The notes under the pieces are model-generated. The model was not told the origin of the DNA. It was given only the letters and a program-made list of their open reading frames with translations, and made no database searches. A DNA stretch of 64,000 bases from a virus: IMG/VR virus record IMGVR_UViG_3300044765_000092, positions 62,001 to 126,000 of that record. One strand, written 5' to 3'. Of this stretch, positions 51,578-59,122 are shown one piece after another (position 1 is the first letter of the stretch; each line of letters starts with the position of its first letter). The position numbers and the translations under genes are program-made.

Positions 51578-51990
51578 TTGTGTTCTCCGGTTGAGAGGGC
51601 GGCACGGACAGCAGCCCGAAGGCTTTCGTGCTCACTGATGATCGGTTGATCGCCGAAGATCGCCACGACCTCCGTCGTCTCGTCTGCTCTATTTCGACCG
51701 ATGGTTACTGAGTCGGCGAGTTCGAGCCAGTCAAGGACCGCCGCATCCGTCAGTCCCTGCGCCACTGGCTCGGCCTGCGTCTGTGCCATTGTCGCTGCCG
51801 CCGTCGCTGCAGCGACAACCGCAAAGATCTCAGGCGCGAGAGTTTCGCGGATATGGATCGCGAAGTAACCGGCCTCAGTCTTCACAGTAGCCATGCGACC
51901 GAAGAGCGCTTCGTGCTTTTGAAGCACGGTCCGTAGGGCCTGAGTCAGGGCCTCGGCAGTCGTAGTGCGAGGTTGTTGAGCGTTGTCCAT
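51574..51990 (-). CDS. Mosaic host-like protein
   Basis: A 138-residue protein with QAEPVAQGLTDAAVLDWLEL, sharing the VAQGLTD block with its neighbour. The N-terminal half has an Ala-rich helix. It overlaps the neighbour by four bases. The function is unknown. Confidence 0.5.
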   Translation of the reverse strand: MDNAQQPRTTTAEALTQALRTVLQKHEALFGRMATVKTEAGYFAIHIRETLAPEIFAVVAAATAAATMAQTQAEPVAQGLTDAAVLDWLELADSVTIGRNRADETTEVVAIFGDQPIISEHESLRAAVRAALSTGEHK

Positions 51991-52020
51991 CGTTCGTTGC
52001 TCCGTTGGGTTGGACAGTGA

Positions 52021-53139
52021 TTACTGCTGAGTGAAGTGGGACAGCTCGGCCTTTAGCCGGCTGATGAACTTGCGCGCCTTGTCCACAGGGATGCCCATGA
52101 ACTCACGCACCTTGTTGGCATATTCGTAGCGCTCCATCCTGTCTGATGCTTCGTCGTTAGGTTGTCCCAGCCATTCGCTGAATTCCTCATCGAAGTTGCC
52201 CATCAGAAGGTGGAGGAATCGAAGGGATCGTGGATTGTGTTTCAGTCGGTTCTCGATCTGTAGCACAACCATCTGCAGATCACGACTCCTGTCAACGTCA
52301 GACAATCGCTCGCCGTCGATTGTCCGACCGTCCAGTCCGGTCATCAGGTTGTTACCCACCTGACAGTTATCGTCGCTAAACAGCGCCGCAGGGTCCGACC
52401 CCGCAGGATTGAAGTTGAGGCTCAGGACCGTACCGCTGAACGTACCGTCCTCGTTGGCGATCACTCGATTACGCGATTGAGTGGTCTCGCTCTTGATCTT
52501 GTTGACTCCTCGGTTATGTAGCGTGGTGATCGCGATGTTGCGAAGGTGCATCGCGTTCTGAATCTCAGGGTACGCCCGGTACATGGCGTAGAGGCTAGCC
52601 TCGTAGAGTTCCTGCGCCTCGTCGTTGGCGTTGAGCTGTGAGCTCTGGGTCAGGAATTGGAACTTTACGGCCACCATCTTGCGACATGAAGCCAGCACGT
52701 CAGGCGTGACCTTGGCGATGATGTAGTCAAACGCAGCAAGCGATCGAGGTGGAAACCCACGTCGGTTGAATCGCTTGCAATGCTTGATGAATGCAAGAAC
52801 CTCTCGGTTAGTAGTCCTGGTCAAGAACCCGCGAACAAATGCTTGATCTTCGCGGCTAATCGTTGGGTCTACATGCGGCGTACCCATCACAGCCGCATAC
52901 ACGTAGAACTTCAAATGCTTTTGGATGTATCCGGTCTTGATGACCTTACGGAATTCGATGCAGTCCTGGCCCGTCCATTCCAGGATTTCTTTAAACTTGT
53001 CTCCGAGGTCTGCCGATTCGATGTCTCGAAAGACGTACCTAAGTACGGCAAACGAGAGCTCGAATCGCTGCTCTCTGTTGAGCAGTAGGAAGTCTGGATC
53101 AAACTCTGCGACCTTTGCGGCTATCGTGTGCATGGTCAC
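52021..53139 (-). CDS. Possible RNA polymerase sigma factor
   Basis: A 372-residue helical protein. The segment NDEAQELYEASLYAMYRAYP followed by HLRNIAITTLHNRGVNKIKS and TTQSRNRV has the look of a sigma region 2, with conserved aromatic and basic positions, and the C-terminal segment MGIPVDKARKFISRLKAEL could be a region 4-like HTH. Nothing else in the protein is diagnostic, so this is a tentative reading. A phage sigma factor would explain the recurring TAATTTGA motif. A structure prediction would test it. Confidence 0.4.
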   Translation of the reverse strand: MTMHTIAAKVAEFDPDFLLLNREQRFELSFAVLRYVFRDIESADLGDKFKEILEWTGQDCIEFRKVIKTGYIQKHLKFYVYAAVMGTPHVDPTISREDQAFVRGFLTRTTNREVLAFIKHCKRFNRRGFPPRSLAAFDYIIAKVTPDVLASCRKMVAVKFQFLTQSSQLNANDEAQELYEASLYAMYRAYPEIQNAMHLRNIAITTLHNRGVNKIKSETTQSRNRVIANEDGTFSGTVLSLNFNPAGSDPAALFSDDNCQVGNNLMTGLDGRTIDGERLSDVDRSRDLQMVVLQIENRLKHNPRSLRFLHLLMGNFDEEFSEWLGQPNDEASDRMERYEYANKVREFMGIPVDKARKFISRLKAELSHFTQQ

Positions 53140-53188
53140 AACTCCTAGTCTTCTTGTCTAGCGGGACGGTGGGTCTACTCGTTCGGGT

Positions 53189-53959
53189 CTAGCGTCCTTT
53201 GGCCTTCCCACCTTGACCGCGGACGGTGAATTCACTGGCCTTGGCCTTGCCCTTGTTGGCCTTTGGCTTGAGCTTGACCTTGGGGTCGAACATCTCGCTC
53301 ACCTTCTTGGGCTTGCGACCACGTTCGGCCTTGGACTCGAACCACTCGGCCGGCACCGTCTCCATCGAGGGCGGTTCATAAGCCAGAGGGTCGTCGATCT
53401 TGGGTTGAGCAGTCCACAACGGCTTGGGGTCGTTGACCTTCTTGGCCTTTGCCAGTTGTGAACGCTTCTTCTTGAATGCAGTGATTGTGAACACCGAGTC
53501 GCGCATCAACGTCGCGATCAGTGGGCGCTTGCGCTGCGTACCATTAAGATCGGATGTGATGTAAATCTCGTCCTCGTGCAGACTGACGCCTGCGACAAAG
53601 CCACGGAAGTAGTTGGACAGGAAATCTGTGTTGCCGACACGGAAGTAAACCGGCTGGCCGAAGTCCAGGTCCGATTTCTTGCGTGCGTGAGCCGTCTGTC
53701 GAATGGTAGCCAGCAGGATGCGCGCTTCGCTGGGCGTGAAGTCGTGGAGCATCAGGCCAATCTGGTGAAACGCGTGAGGATTCTTCTTCGACAGGGCGAA
53801 TACGTTGGGTGTGAAGCAGTCGGGTGCATCGGCGAACGTCTTGGTGCCGAGCTCGGCACAGGGCTTCTCGAACTTGGCATGCCCTTTGAAGTGCATGCAG
53901 TCGCCGCATTTGAGGTTGAGTGTGTGACGCTGACGGGTTGAAGCGTCTTTTTTCAGCAT
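53189..53959 (-). CDS. Zinc-binding basic protein
   Basis: A 256-residue protein. The N-terminus has four Cys (LKCGDCMHFKGHAKFEKPC, APDCFTPN), a pattern seen in phage DNA-associated proteins. The C-terminus is Lys/Arg/Pro-rich (KKVSEMFDPKVKLKPKANKG) and probably disordered. It may bind DNA. Function unknown. Confidence 0.6.
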   Translation of the reverse strand: MLKKDASTRQRHTLNLKCGDCMHFKGHAKFEKPCAELGTKTFADAPDCFTPNVFALSKKNPHAFHQIGLMLHDFTPSEARILLATIRQTAHARKKSDLDFGQPVYFRVGNTDFLSNYFRGFVAGVSLHEDEIYITSDLNGTQRKRPLIATLMRDSVFTITAFKKKRSQLAKAKKVNDPKPLWTAQPKIDDPLAYEPPSMETVPAEWFESKAERGRKPKKVSEMFDPKVKLKPKANKGKAKASEFTVRGQGGKAKGR

Positions 53960-53969
53960 GTTGTTTCTC

Positions 53970-54473
53970 CTAACGACTGAATATCCGTTGATAGAGTTGC
54001 TTGAGCGCGAGCTTTACGATAGCCTCTCGCGACAGCCGTGAGTGCGCTGATTTGAGCTTGCGGAGTTGCTGGTCTTCTTCTCCTGTTAGGTTGAGTACTA
54101 GGACTACCCGCCTATTGGGATCGTTCTGCACCAGGATACGTGCGTTGCACGCCACGGTCGCCAAGTACAGAATCTTCTTGTCCTTCTCCCGATCACCCGT
54201 CATTAGCTCGCCGTATGGCTTTCTCTTGAACAGGCGAAGGGAAACGTGGTGGACAGTAGTGTGATGCGAGTCACAAATACTGACCTGAGGACCATCAACA
54301 CCACCATAGGCTCTAGGAATGATGTGATGGTCCTCACGGCGATTGCTCGGGTTAAAGGCTTCGCCACAGATCCAGCAGTGATCAGAGAGGCAGTGCTGAA
54401 CCTGTCCCGACTTGACCTGGATCGTGGGTTGCGAACTCCCCGATGAGGTGGAAGGTCTCTTTGTTGTGGACAA
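53970..54473 (-). CDS. HNH endonuclease with TTG start
   Basis: A 167-residue protein with CWICGEAFNPSNRREDHHII, then PRAYGGVDGPQVSICDSHHT, and THH: zinc CxxC pair, HH, N and H as in HNH nucleases. The C-terminal half is helical and basic (REAIVKLALKQLYQRI). No ATG occurs before the core; TTG at 54473 has GGAG seven bases before it. It overlaps the upstream gene by 92 bases, which is long for this genome and leaves the start uncertain. Confidence 0.72.
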   Translation of the reverse strand: MSTTKRPSTSSGSSQPTIQVKSGQVQHCLSDHCWICGEAFNPSNRREDHHIIPRAYGGVDGPQVSICDSHHTTVHHVSLRLFKRKPYGELMTGDREKDKKILYLATVACNARILVQNDPNRRVVLVLNLTGEEDQQLRKLKSAHSRLSREAIVKLALKQLYQRIFSR

Positions 54474-54858
54474 GAGTGTGCTCCAGGTTGGCCAGGAAGT
54501 TCCTGATCGCCGAGCTGAGCGGTGGCATGTCGTTGATGGCGACCATGATGGGCAGGAACTCTCGTGGGTCCGTCCCTGTTTTGGTCGCCAGTTCTTGGCC
54601 GCGCGCCATCACCATAGGCGCTTCGAGTACCGCCAGCCATCGAGTCGCTTGGACTGTCGGATCGTACACGTATTTGCAGTCGCCGAACTGGAATGGGATG
54701 GGGCTTCCCCATTGGGTCAAAAGCGAGGGGTCGGCGTTGCCTGCCAACGGCACCCAGGCGTGCTCCCAATGGATGTAGATAGGTGCCGACATACAGGCTT
54801 GCCTGAGGCGGGCCACGCTATCGGGATGAAGCTTGAGGATGATGTCGACAGTGTCCAT
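54382..54858 (-). CDS. Unknown 158-residue protein
   Basis: It starts MDTVDIILKLHPDSVARLRQ. The middle contains WVPLAGNADPSLLTQWGSP and the end LIGEFATHDPGQVGTG. Its start is six bases from the next upstream gene; its end overlaps the HNH gene. No family was recognised. Confidence 0.5.
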   Translation of the reverse strand: MDTVDIILKLHPDSVARLRQACMSAPIYIHWEHAWVPLAGNADPSLLTQWGSPIPFQFGDCKYVYDPTVQATRWLAVLEAPMVMARGQELATKTGTDPREFLPIMVAINDMPPLSSAIRNFLANLEHTLVHNKETFHLIGEFATHDPGQVGTGSALPL

Positions 54859-54864
54859 GGCAGA

Positions 54865-55806
54865 TCAACCTTCTCGGGCTTGTCTACGGATGTCTTCGAG
54901 CGCACGCGTCTTGCCCGGCCGAACGTCCGACTGGAATGGGAAGGACCAGCGCTCGATGTGCAGATGACCGCCTGGACACGCATCGCGGATCTTCTTTAGA
55001 TCGCGGTTCGGCACAAGCCAGACCCAGAACATGCGTCCACGCTTGAACGCATTGCCCATGACCGTGAAGTTGCGGCCACTGCGCTCGTTCAGCTCAGAGA
55101 CGGCAAAGTCAACGGCGTACCCAAGCGCCTGAACGATGTTGTCAGGCGCGCCCTTTTTGGTGTCACGCTCGAACTCGGGGTCCTCGGCCATCCGTTCAAC
55201 CCACGTCTGGTTGATGCCCAGAACGTTCTGGTTCTCGAGGATAGGATAGCCAAACACCGAGTTCTGTGCCAGACCATAGCGGCTGAGCTTGTCCATGAAC
55301 ATCGGTGGATTGGAGATCGGAACGATTGGGATGCGCAGTCCCACGAACTTCTTGTTCGTCTGTGCCGGGACTAGAGCGTTGAACTTGTTGTACTTGAGGA
55401 AAATGCGCTGAGCGTCGTCGCTGAGGTCAGCGACCTGCACGTCAACACGGGTCATCGTCGATGTGCGCTGTTTTCGTGCTTCTCGGTCGATGGCGGCCGC
55501 TGCCTTGTCCTTGAGTGCAGCGTGGATCGCCTGCATCTCGGTCATGAAGCCACGCACATCGTCTTTCGATGCTTCGTTGGTCTTGAGGCCCTCGGCCAAC
55601 GAACGTGTGGAGTTGAAGGCGATCTCAACCGATCGCTTCTGCACAGGTGGCGTGACCTTCGCCAGTTTGGCGAGCGCTGCCTGCATCGAGGACAGTGCTT
55701 TGATCTGTGTCTTGGGTGGAACGGACTGGAGCTTTCGGCTCACAGCCACGAACTTGCTGAACTCGTCGATGACGGTGGACGGATTCGCTTTCTGCGTGGT
55801 TGCCAT
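54865..55806 (-). CDS. Unknown 313-residue protein
   Basis: Start 55806 opens MATTQKANPSTVIDEFSKFV. The first 100 residues are helical; the remainder is mixed, with KKFVGLRIPIVPISNPPMFM and HLHIERWSFPFQSDV. It follows a hairpin terminator, so it may have its own promoter. No family was recognised. Confidence 0.5.
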   Translation of the reverse strand: MATTQKANPSTVIDEFSKFVAVSRKLQSVPPKTQIKALSSMQAALAKLAKVTPPVQKRSVEIAFNSTRSLAEGLKTNEASKDDVRGFMTEMQAIHAALKDKAAAAIDREARKQRTSTMTRVDVQVADLSDDAQRIFLKYNKFNALVPAQTNKKFVGLRIPIVPISNPPMFMDKLSRYGLAQNSVFGYPILENQNVLGINQTWVERMAEDPEFERDTKKGAPDNIVQALGYAVDFAVSELNERSGRNFTVMGNAFKRGRMFWVWLVPNRDLKKIRDACPGGHLHIERWSFPFQSDVRPGKTRALEDIRRQAREG

Positions 55807-55846
55807 CTGTTCGTGCCTCTGTGCGAGCGAACGCATAAACGTGGAA

Positions 55847-55874
55847 ACCCCGGGTAACCGAAGCTACCCGGGGT
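55847..55874 (-). terminator. Terminator after the H1-like gene
   Basis: On the minus strand ACCCCGGGTA (55874-55865) pairs with TACCCGGGGT (55856-55847) around a loop containing cTTCGg, a very stable tetraloop. The base run after the stem is TTTCC, so the U-tract is short. It lies 21 bases downstream of the gene at 55896-56378. Confidence 0.65.
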
Positions 55875-55895
55875 CGAATCAGACTGATTTCAGGC

Positions 55896-56378
55896 TCAGT
55901 CGTCGAGCCATGCGTCGTCGGCCTTCTTGCTCTTCTTGGCGGGAGCGGCGGAAGCCGCTTCCTTCTTCGGAGTCTTCTTGGCCGCGGCGGCGGCGGAGCC
56001 CGCTTTCTTGGCCGCCGGCCCCTTCTTGGCCAAAGCTGCCTTCTTGGCCGCCGGACCCGTCTTGCCGGCGCCGGCCTTGGCCTTGCGACCGCGCTGGACC
56101 GGGGTCTCGTCCGCGTCGTCCTCGGACGGACGTTGCTTGCGACCCTGGAGCTTCGCTTGCTTGGTCTTGGGACCCTTCTTGGCCGCGGGACCGGCCTTCT
56201 CGGCGCGGATCTTGCGACGACCCGCCGCCCCGTTGCCAGCCGCCTTTTTGGCCGCAGGCTTGGTGGCGCCGCCGCTCAGGCGTGCGTTCTGCTTCGTCAG
56301 CTTCGCGTTCTCACGCTCGAGACGGTTGACTTGGCGCACGAGGGTACGCATTTGACTCGCGATGGTGGCAGTTGCCAT
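55896..56378 (-). CDS. Histone H1-like DNA-binding protein
   Basis: A 160-residue basic protein. The first 35 residues have a leucine-zipper-like helix (QMRTLVRQVNRLERENAKLT). The rest is Lys/Ala/Pro-rich with repeated KKA and AAKK blocks (GPAAKKGPKTK, KKAALAKKGPAAKKAG), as in H1-like or nucleoid proteins. It ends DDAWLDD. AAAGGAACCGATC precedes the ATG. It could condense phage or host DNA. Three TGTAACA repeats lie upstream. Confidence 0.7.
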   Translation of the reverse strand: MATATIASQMRTLVRQVNRLERENAKLTKQNARLSGGATKPAAKKAAGNGAAGRRKIRAEKAGPAAKKGPKTKQAKLQGRKQRPSEDDADETPVQRGRKAKAGAGKTGPAAKKAALAKKGPAAKKAGSAAAAAKKTPKKEAASAAPAKKSKKADDAWLDD

Positions 56379-56502
56379 GATCGGTTCCTTTCGTTGAGGT
56401 TGCTGGTTGAACTACGGTCAGGCATCCGCATGTTGGTTTGGGTCGCGCTACTTGCAATGGTGATCGGACCTCTACCGCGACGGAGCTTTGCCCGTAGTTT
56501 AT

Positions 56503-56553
56503 TGTAACACACTTTTGGTGTCACGCGGTAAGAAATTGTAACAAAGTGTAACA
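56503..56553. repeat. Three TGTAACA repeats upstream of the H1-like gene
   Basis: TGTAACA occurs at 56503-56509, 56537-56543 and 56547-56553. The gap between 56378 and 56624 holds no gene; it also has a small hairpin, TGCCTC/GAGGCA, at 56563-56579. Direct repeats in an upstream region fit an operator or promoter for the H1-like gene. Confidence 0.45.
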
Positions 56554-56623
56554 GCCCGTTTTGCCTCATTTTGAGGCAGATGTCACGGACTAGCGTCACA
56601 CACCCACAGAACTCGTTCTGGTC

Positions 56624-56869
56624 TTACTTCTTGGCTGCGGAAAACTTCCGATCTTCGTTCACGGCTTTTTGCACCGTAGCAATGTTCGACCTGACGACGA
56701 CGATGCCGTCATCAAGACCTGGTTGTTCCGAGTCGAGCACGATGCTCTCGCTATCGAACTCGATCACGCGGCCGATGAGCCGCACGCCGTTGAACAGATA
56801 GACAGCTGCCTTTGTGCCGTCCGCCTTGTATTTGGTCAGACGCTCGGTCATGATTTGCGAGGTTGCCAC
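56624..56869 (-). CDS. Hfq-like Sm-fold RNA-binding protein
   Basis: An 81-residue protein starting with GTG 56869 after AAAGGAGA. The middle, KAAVYLFNGVRLIGRVIEFD, matches the Sm1 motif of Hfq (VSIYLVNGIKLQGQIESFD), and GIVVVRSNIATVQ takes the place of the Sm2 YKHAISTV. The predicted strands and length fit one Sm domain, which makes a hexameric ring. A phage Hfq could alter host or phage sRNA pairing. It would be best tested by structure prediction. Confidence 0.65.
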   Translation of the reverse strand: MATSQIMTERLTKYKADGTKAAVYLFNGVRLIGRVIEFDSESIVLDSEQPGLDDGIVVVRSNIATVQKAVNEDRKFSAAKK

Positions 56870-56896
56870 TGGAATTCTCCTTTGTTAGAGGCAGCC

Positions 56897-56904
56897 TCAA
56901 ATTA
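56897..56904 (-). promoter_or_regulatory. TAATTTGA motif before the Hfq-like gene
   Basis: This copy lies 28 bases upstream of the GTG at 56869. Its first three bases overlap the nrdB stop. Promoter function is inferred. Confidence 0.35.
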
Positions 56905-58062
56905 CTGGCTGTCGGCCGAATCTGTAGCCGGAGCAGCTACAGTGTCCTTTCGGACCGGCAGTGACACCGTAGGAATCTTGTACGGCTCGCCGTTGTTCCC
57001 CATCGCCGCCCAGGCACGCAGATCTGGAATGGGCAACGGAGTCGGGCCAAACACCAGACTGTTGTGCTGGTAGGTCACGGGTTTGCCCTCGAAGAAATTC
57101 TTCTGGCTACCGTTGATGTTCGAGTACTCGTCAAACCACGGGAACGGATTCTTATCGCGTTCGTGCACACCGGTGATGCCCAGGGCTTCGGCTCTCTTGT
57201 TACCCAGACTGCGAATGAACTGAGTCATCGTCCGCTTGTCGGTGCCGGTCACGCCTTCTTCGATCACGTAATGACCCCACGCGATCTCCCTTTCCACTGC
57301 ATCGAGGATGATTTCTCGACACTCGCGGATCAACTGCTGAGTAAACACCTCCGGCATTTCGGCCCTAAGACTGTGCCACATATTCGTGAACAGCTTGAGG
57401 TGGGTCAACTCGTCGCGCTGGATGTACTTGATCTGATCGACTGTGCCAATGATGTAACCACCGGCGCGGGCAATCGCGTAGAAGGTAAGAAACCCCGAGA
57501 AGAAGTAGATGCCCTCCAGCACCACATTGGACACTATGGCCTTGACAAAGGCTTCGGGGCTGAAGTTGACCCGAACCTGCTCACCCTGAGAGATGATGAA
57601 GTCATTCTTGCTCGCCAGTTGCGGAACATGGCGATACATATCGTAGATGTCCAGTGGGTCTTCCAACACTGTCTCGACGATATGCGAATAGGCTTCAACG
57701 TGGATCCACTCTTCAGCCGTCTGCTGTGCCACCACCTGTTGGATCGTCGGATCGGTGATGAACTGGTAGATGTTGCCACTCAGATTGTCGACCTGAATGG
57801 CATCCAGGTTGGAAAGGAATGCGAGCGCTCGACGATACGCAGTTTGCTGACCTTTTGGAAGTCTGCTGAACCCGGCTTTATCGGTGTTCATCGCCACCTG
57901 ATTGGGTTCCCAACGATTGTTGATCATGTCACGGTACACTTCCCGGGTCCACGGGTAGCGCGTGGCACTCACGGCCCTGAGCTTGTCACTCGGCCCCATG
58001 ATTACCCGCCGTGCATTGACGATGTCTTGGACTGTCCGTTGATTGTCACTACTGCTTGGCAT
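56902..58062 (-). CDS. nrdB: Ribonucleotide reductase small subunit (class I NrdB)
   Basis: A 386-residue protein. The diiron ligands are visible: Asp in LSNLDAIQVDNLSG, EEWIHVEAY, Glu in VLEGIYFF, and RDELTHL. The Tyr in EEWIHVEAY lies four residues past the His, the place of the stable tyrosyl radical. The C-terminus is the expected flexible tail that docks with NrdA. The product reduces ribonucleotides with NrdA to make dNTPs for phage DNA. It is separated from nrdA by four small genes and read from the same strand. Confidence 0.93.
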   Translation of the reverse strand: MPSSSDNQRTVQDIVNARRVIMGPSDKLRAVSATRYPWTREVYRDMINNRWEPNQVAMNTDKAGFSRLPKGQQTAYRRALAFLSNLDAIQVDNLSGNIYQFITDPTIQQVVAQQTAEEWIHVEAYSHIVETVLEDPLDIYDMYRHVPQLASKNDFIISQGEQVRVNFSPEAFVKAIVSNVVLEGIYFFSGFLTFYAIARAGGYIIGTVDQIKYIQRDELTHLKLFTNMWHSLRAEMPEVFTQQLIRECREIILDAVEREIAWGHYVIEEGVTGTDKRTMTQFIRSLGNKRAEALGITGVHERDKNPFPWFDEYSNINGSQKNFFEGKPVTYQHNSLVFGPTPLPIPDLRAWAAMGNNGEPYKIPTVSLPVRKDTVAAPATDSADSQ

Positions 58063-58137
58063 AAACGAATTGTGTTAGACAACCGTGATGTGGCCCACGG
58101 TCAGGCACTTGTCTCACTTGAATTTACAGCATAGTGG

Positions 58138-58311
58138 TCAGCTGAAGGTCGGTGGCCTGAACACCTGTTCCAAAACTCCACGTAGTTTGGACCGTTCTTC
58201 AGGCGTCCAGGGTTGGATCACATCTCCAGTGCTGATCTCGATGCCTTGTTCACGCATCGACTCCAGCAGAAACTGCCTGAACCACGGATCGGTTTGTATT
58301 GGATTGTCCAT
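58138..58311 (-). CDS. Small protein between RNR genes
   Basis: A 57-residue protein. Start 58311 opens MDNPIQTDPWFRQFLLESMR; the longer frame to 58380 is rejected because it lies deeper in the neighbour. The end reads IQPWTPEERSKLRGVLEQVF. It overlaps the upstream gene by 62 bases, so one of the two starts or stops may be wrong. Confidence 0.45.
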   Translation of the reverse strand: MDNPIQTDPWFRQFLLESMREQGIEISTGDVIQPWTPEERSKLRGVLEQVFRPPTFS

Positions 58312-58567
58312 TTCGGATCTCTTCCTGATGCACGCCGCGCCACCATGGTCGGACCTTGAGGCGCTTGACCGGCTTGACACGGGCGATCGTCACCCATTGA
58401 GTGTCGTGTGGATGATCAGTATCAGTGAATTTGACGATGCAACGATTCGGTCTACGGCTGTCGTGCTTGAACACGGTGGCTGGTCGTCCATAGACTATGA
58501 CCTCCGATCCAAGCGGCATCGTCATGTGTTTCCAGCACGCAAACTTACGACGTTGGTGAGCGTTCAT
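58250..58567 (-). CDS. Small basic protein between RNR genes
   Basis: A 105-residue protein with an ATGA overlap at its start. The beta-rich part GSEVIVYGRPATVFKHDS and CIVKFTDTDHPHDTQWVTIA resembles a small SH3-like domain. The end is basic and Gln-rich. No family was recognised. Confidence 0.5.
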   Translation of the reverse strand: MNAHQRRKFACWKHMTMPLGSEVIVYGRPATVFKHDSRRPNRCIVKFTDTDHPHDTQWVTIARVKPVKRLKVRPWWRGVHQEEIRNGQSNTNRSVVQAVSAGVDA

Positions 58568-58791
58568 CGTTCGTTCCTTTCACGCTGATCTACACGTATG
58601 TTCCACAACTCAGCTATAGATGCGTACAGACCGACTAACGGCGGCACTGCAAATAGCAGAACCAAGGTCAGGGTCAGCCGATCTAGTTTGTTGTGGTAGA
58701 CTGCAGTGGTCTGATACACCGCCCAGGCCAGAACTGCGAGTATCAGCAACTCGATCGTAGCAATTGCGAGCTGTCCCTTAGCTGCTCTCAT
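58564..58791 (-). CDS. Small two-helix membrane protein
   Basis: A 75-residue protein with start 58791 (MRAAKGQLAIATIELLILAV). Two membrane segments: AIATIELLILAVLAWAVY and LTLTLVLLFAVPPLVGLYAS. The end is charged (WNIRVDQRERNER). It overlaps the upstream gene by four bases. Function unknown. Confidence 0.55.
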   Translation of the reverse strand: MRAAKGQLAIATIELLILAVLAWAVYQTTAVYHNKLDRLTLTLVLLFAVPPLVGLYASIAELWNIRVDQRERNER

Positions 58792-58997
58792 GATTTCTGC
58801 CCTGGAATCGGATTTACATACAAAGTGCAGGCACAAGTCGGGCACTTGATGTATCGTAGAACGCCGTTACTTATGCCGTTCGACGCTTGCGTATCCGATT
58901 GCAGACACTCGACCTCCGTCTTACAATTGGTGCAGCGTCCGTTGTATTTGAGGTCTTCGGGCTTGATGCCTTGCTTTGTGATCTTAATCGCCATCAT
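58788..58997 (-). CDS. Small zinc-ribbon protein
   Basis: A 69-residue protein with two CxxC pairs, NGRCTNCKTEVECLQSD and YIKCPTCACTLYV, typical of a zinc ribbon. Start 58997 has AAAGGACTGA before it; a second ATG follows immediately. A possible nucleic-acid or protein-binding role. Confidence 0.6.
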   Translation of the reverse strand: MMAIKITKQGIKPEDLKYNGRCTNCKTEVECLQSDTQASNGISNGVLRYIKCPTCACTLYVNPIPGQKS

Positions 58998-59045
58998 TCA
59001 GTCCTTTCTAGTTAAGCGAAAACCTACCCACCACAGGTCTAGGCG

Positions 59046-59100
59046 GAAGAACCAGCGACCACCGTGTAGACCAAAGCCTACACGCAGCATCCGGTTCTTC
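59046..59100. other. Nested RNA hairpin downstream of nrdA
   Basis: GAAGAACC (59046-59053) pairs with GGTTCTTC (59093-59100), and inside it CGTGTAG (59063-59069) pairs with CTACACG (59078-59084). The region 58998-59122 has no gene. There is no U-tract, so it is not a simple terminator. It could be an RNA processing or stability element between nrdA and the small genes. Confidence 0.5.
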
Positions 59101-59122
59101 GCGTCCAGCGGGAGTCGGGTAA

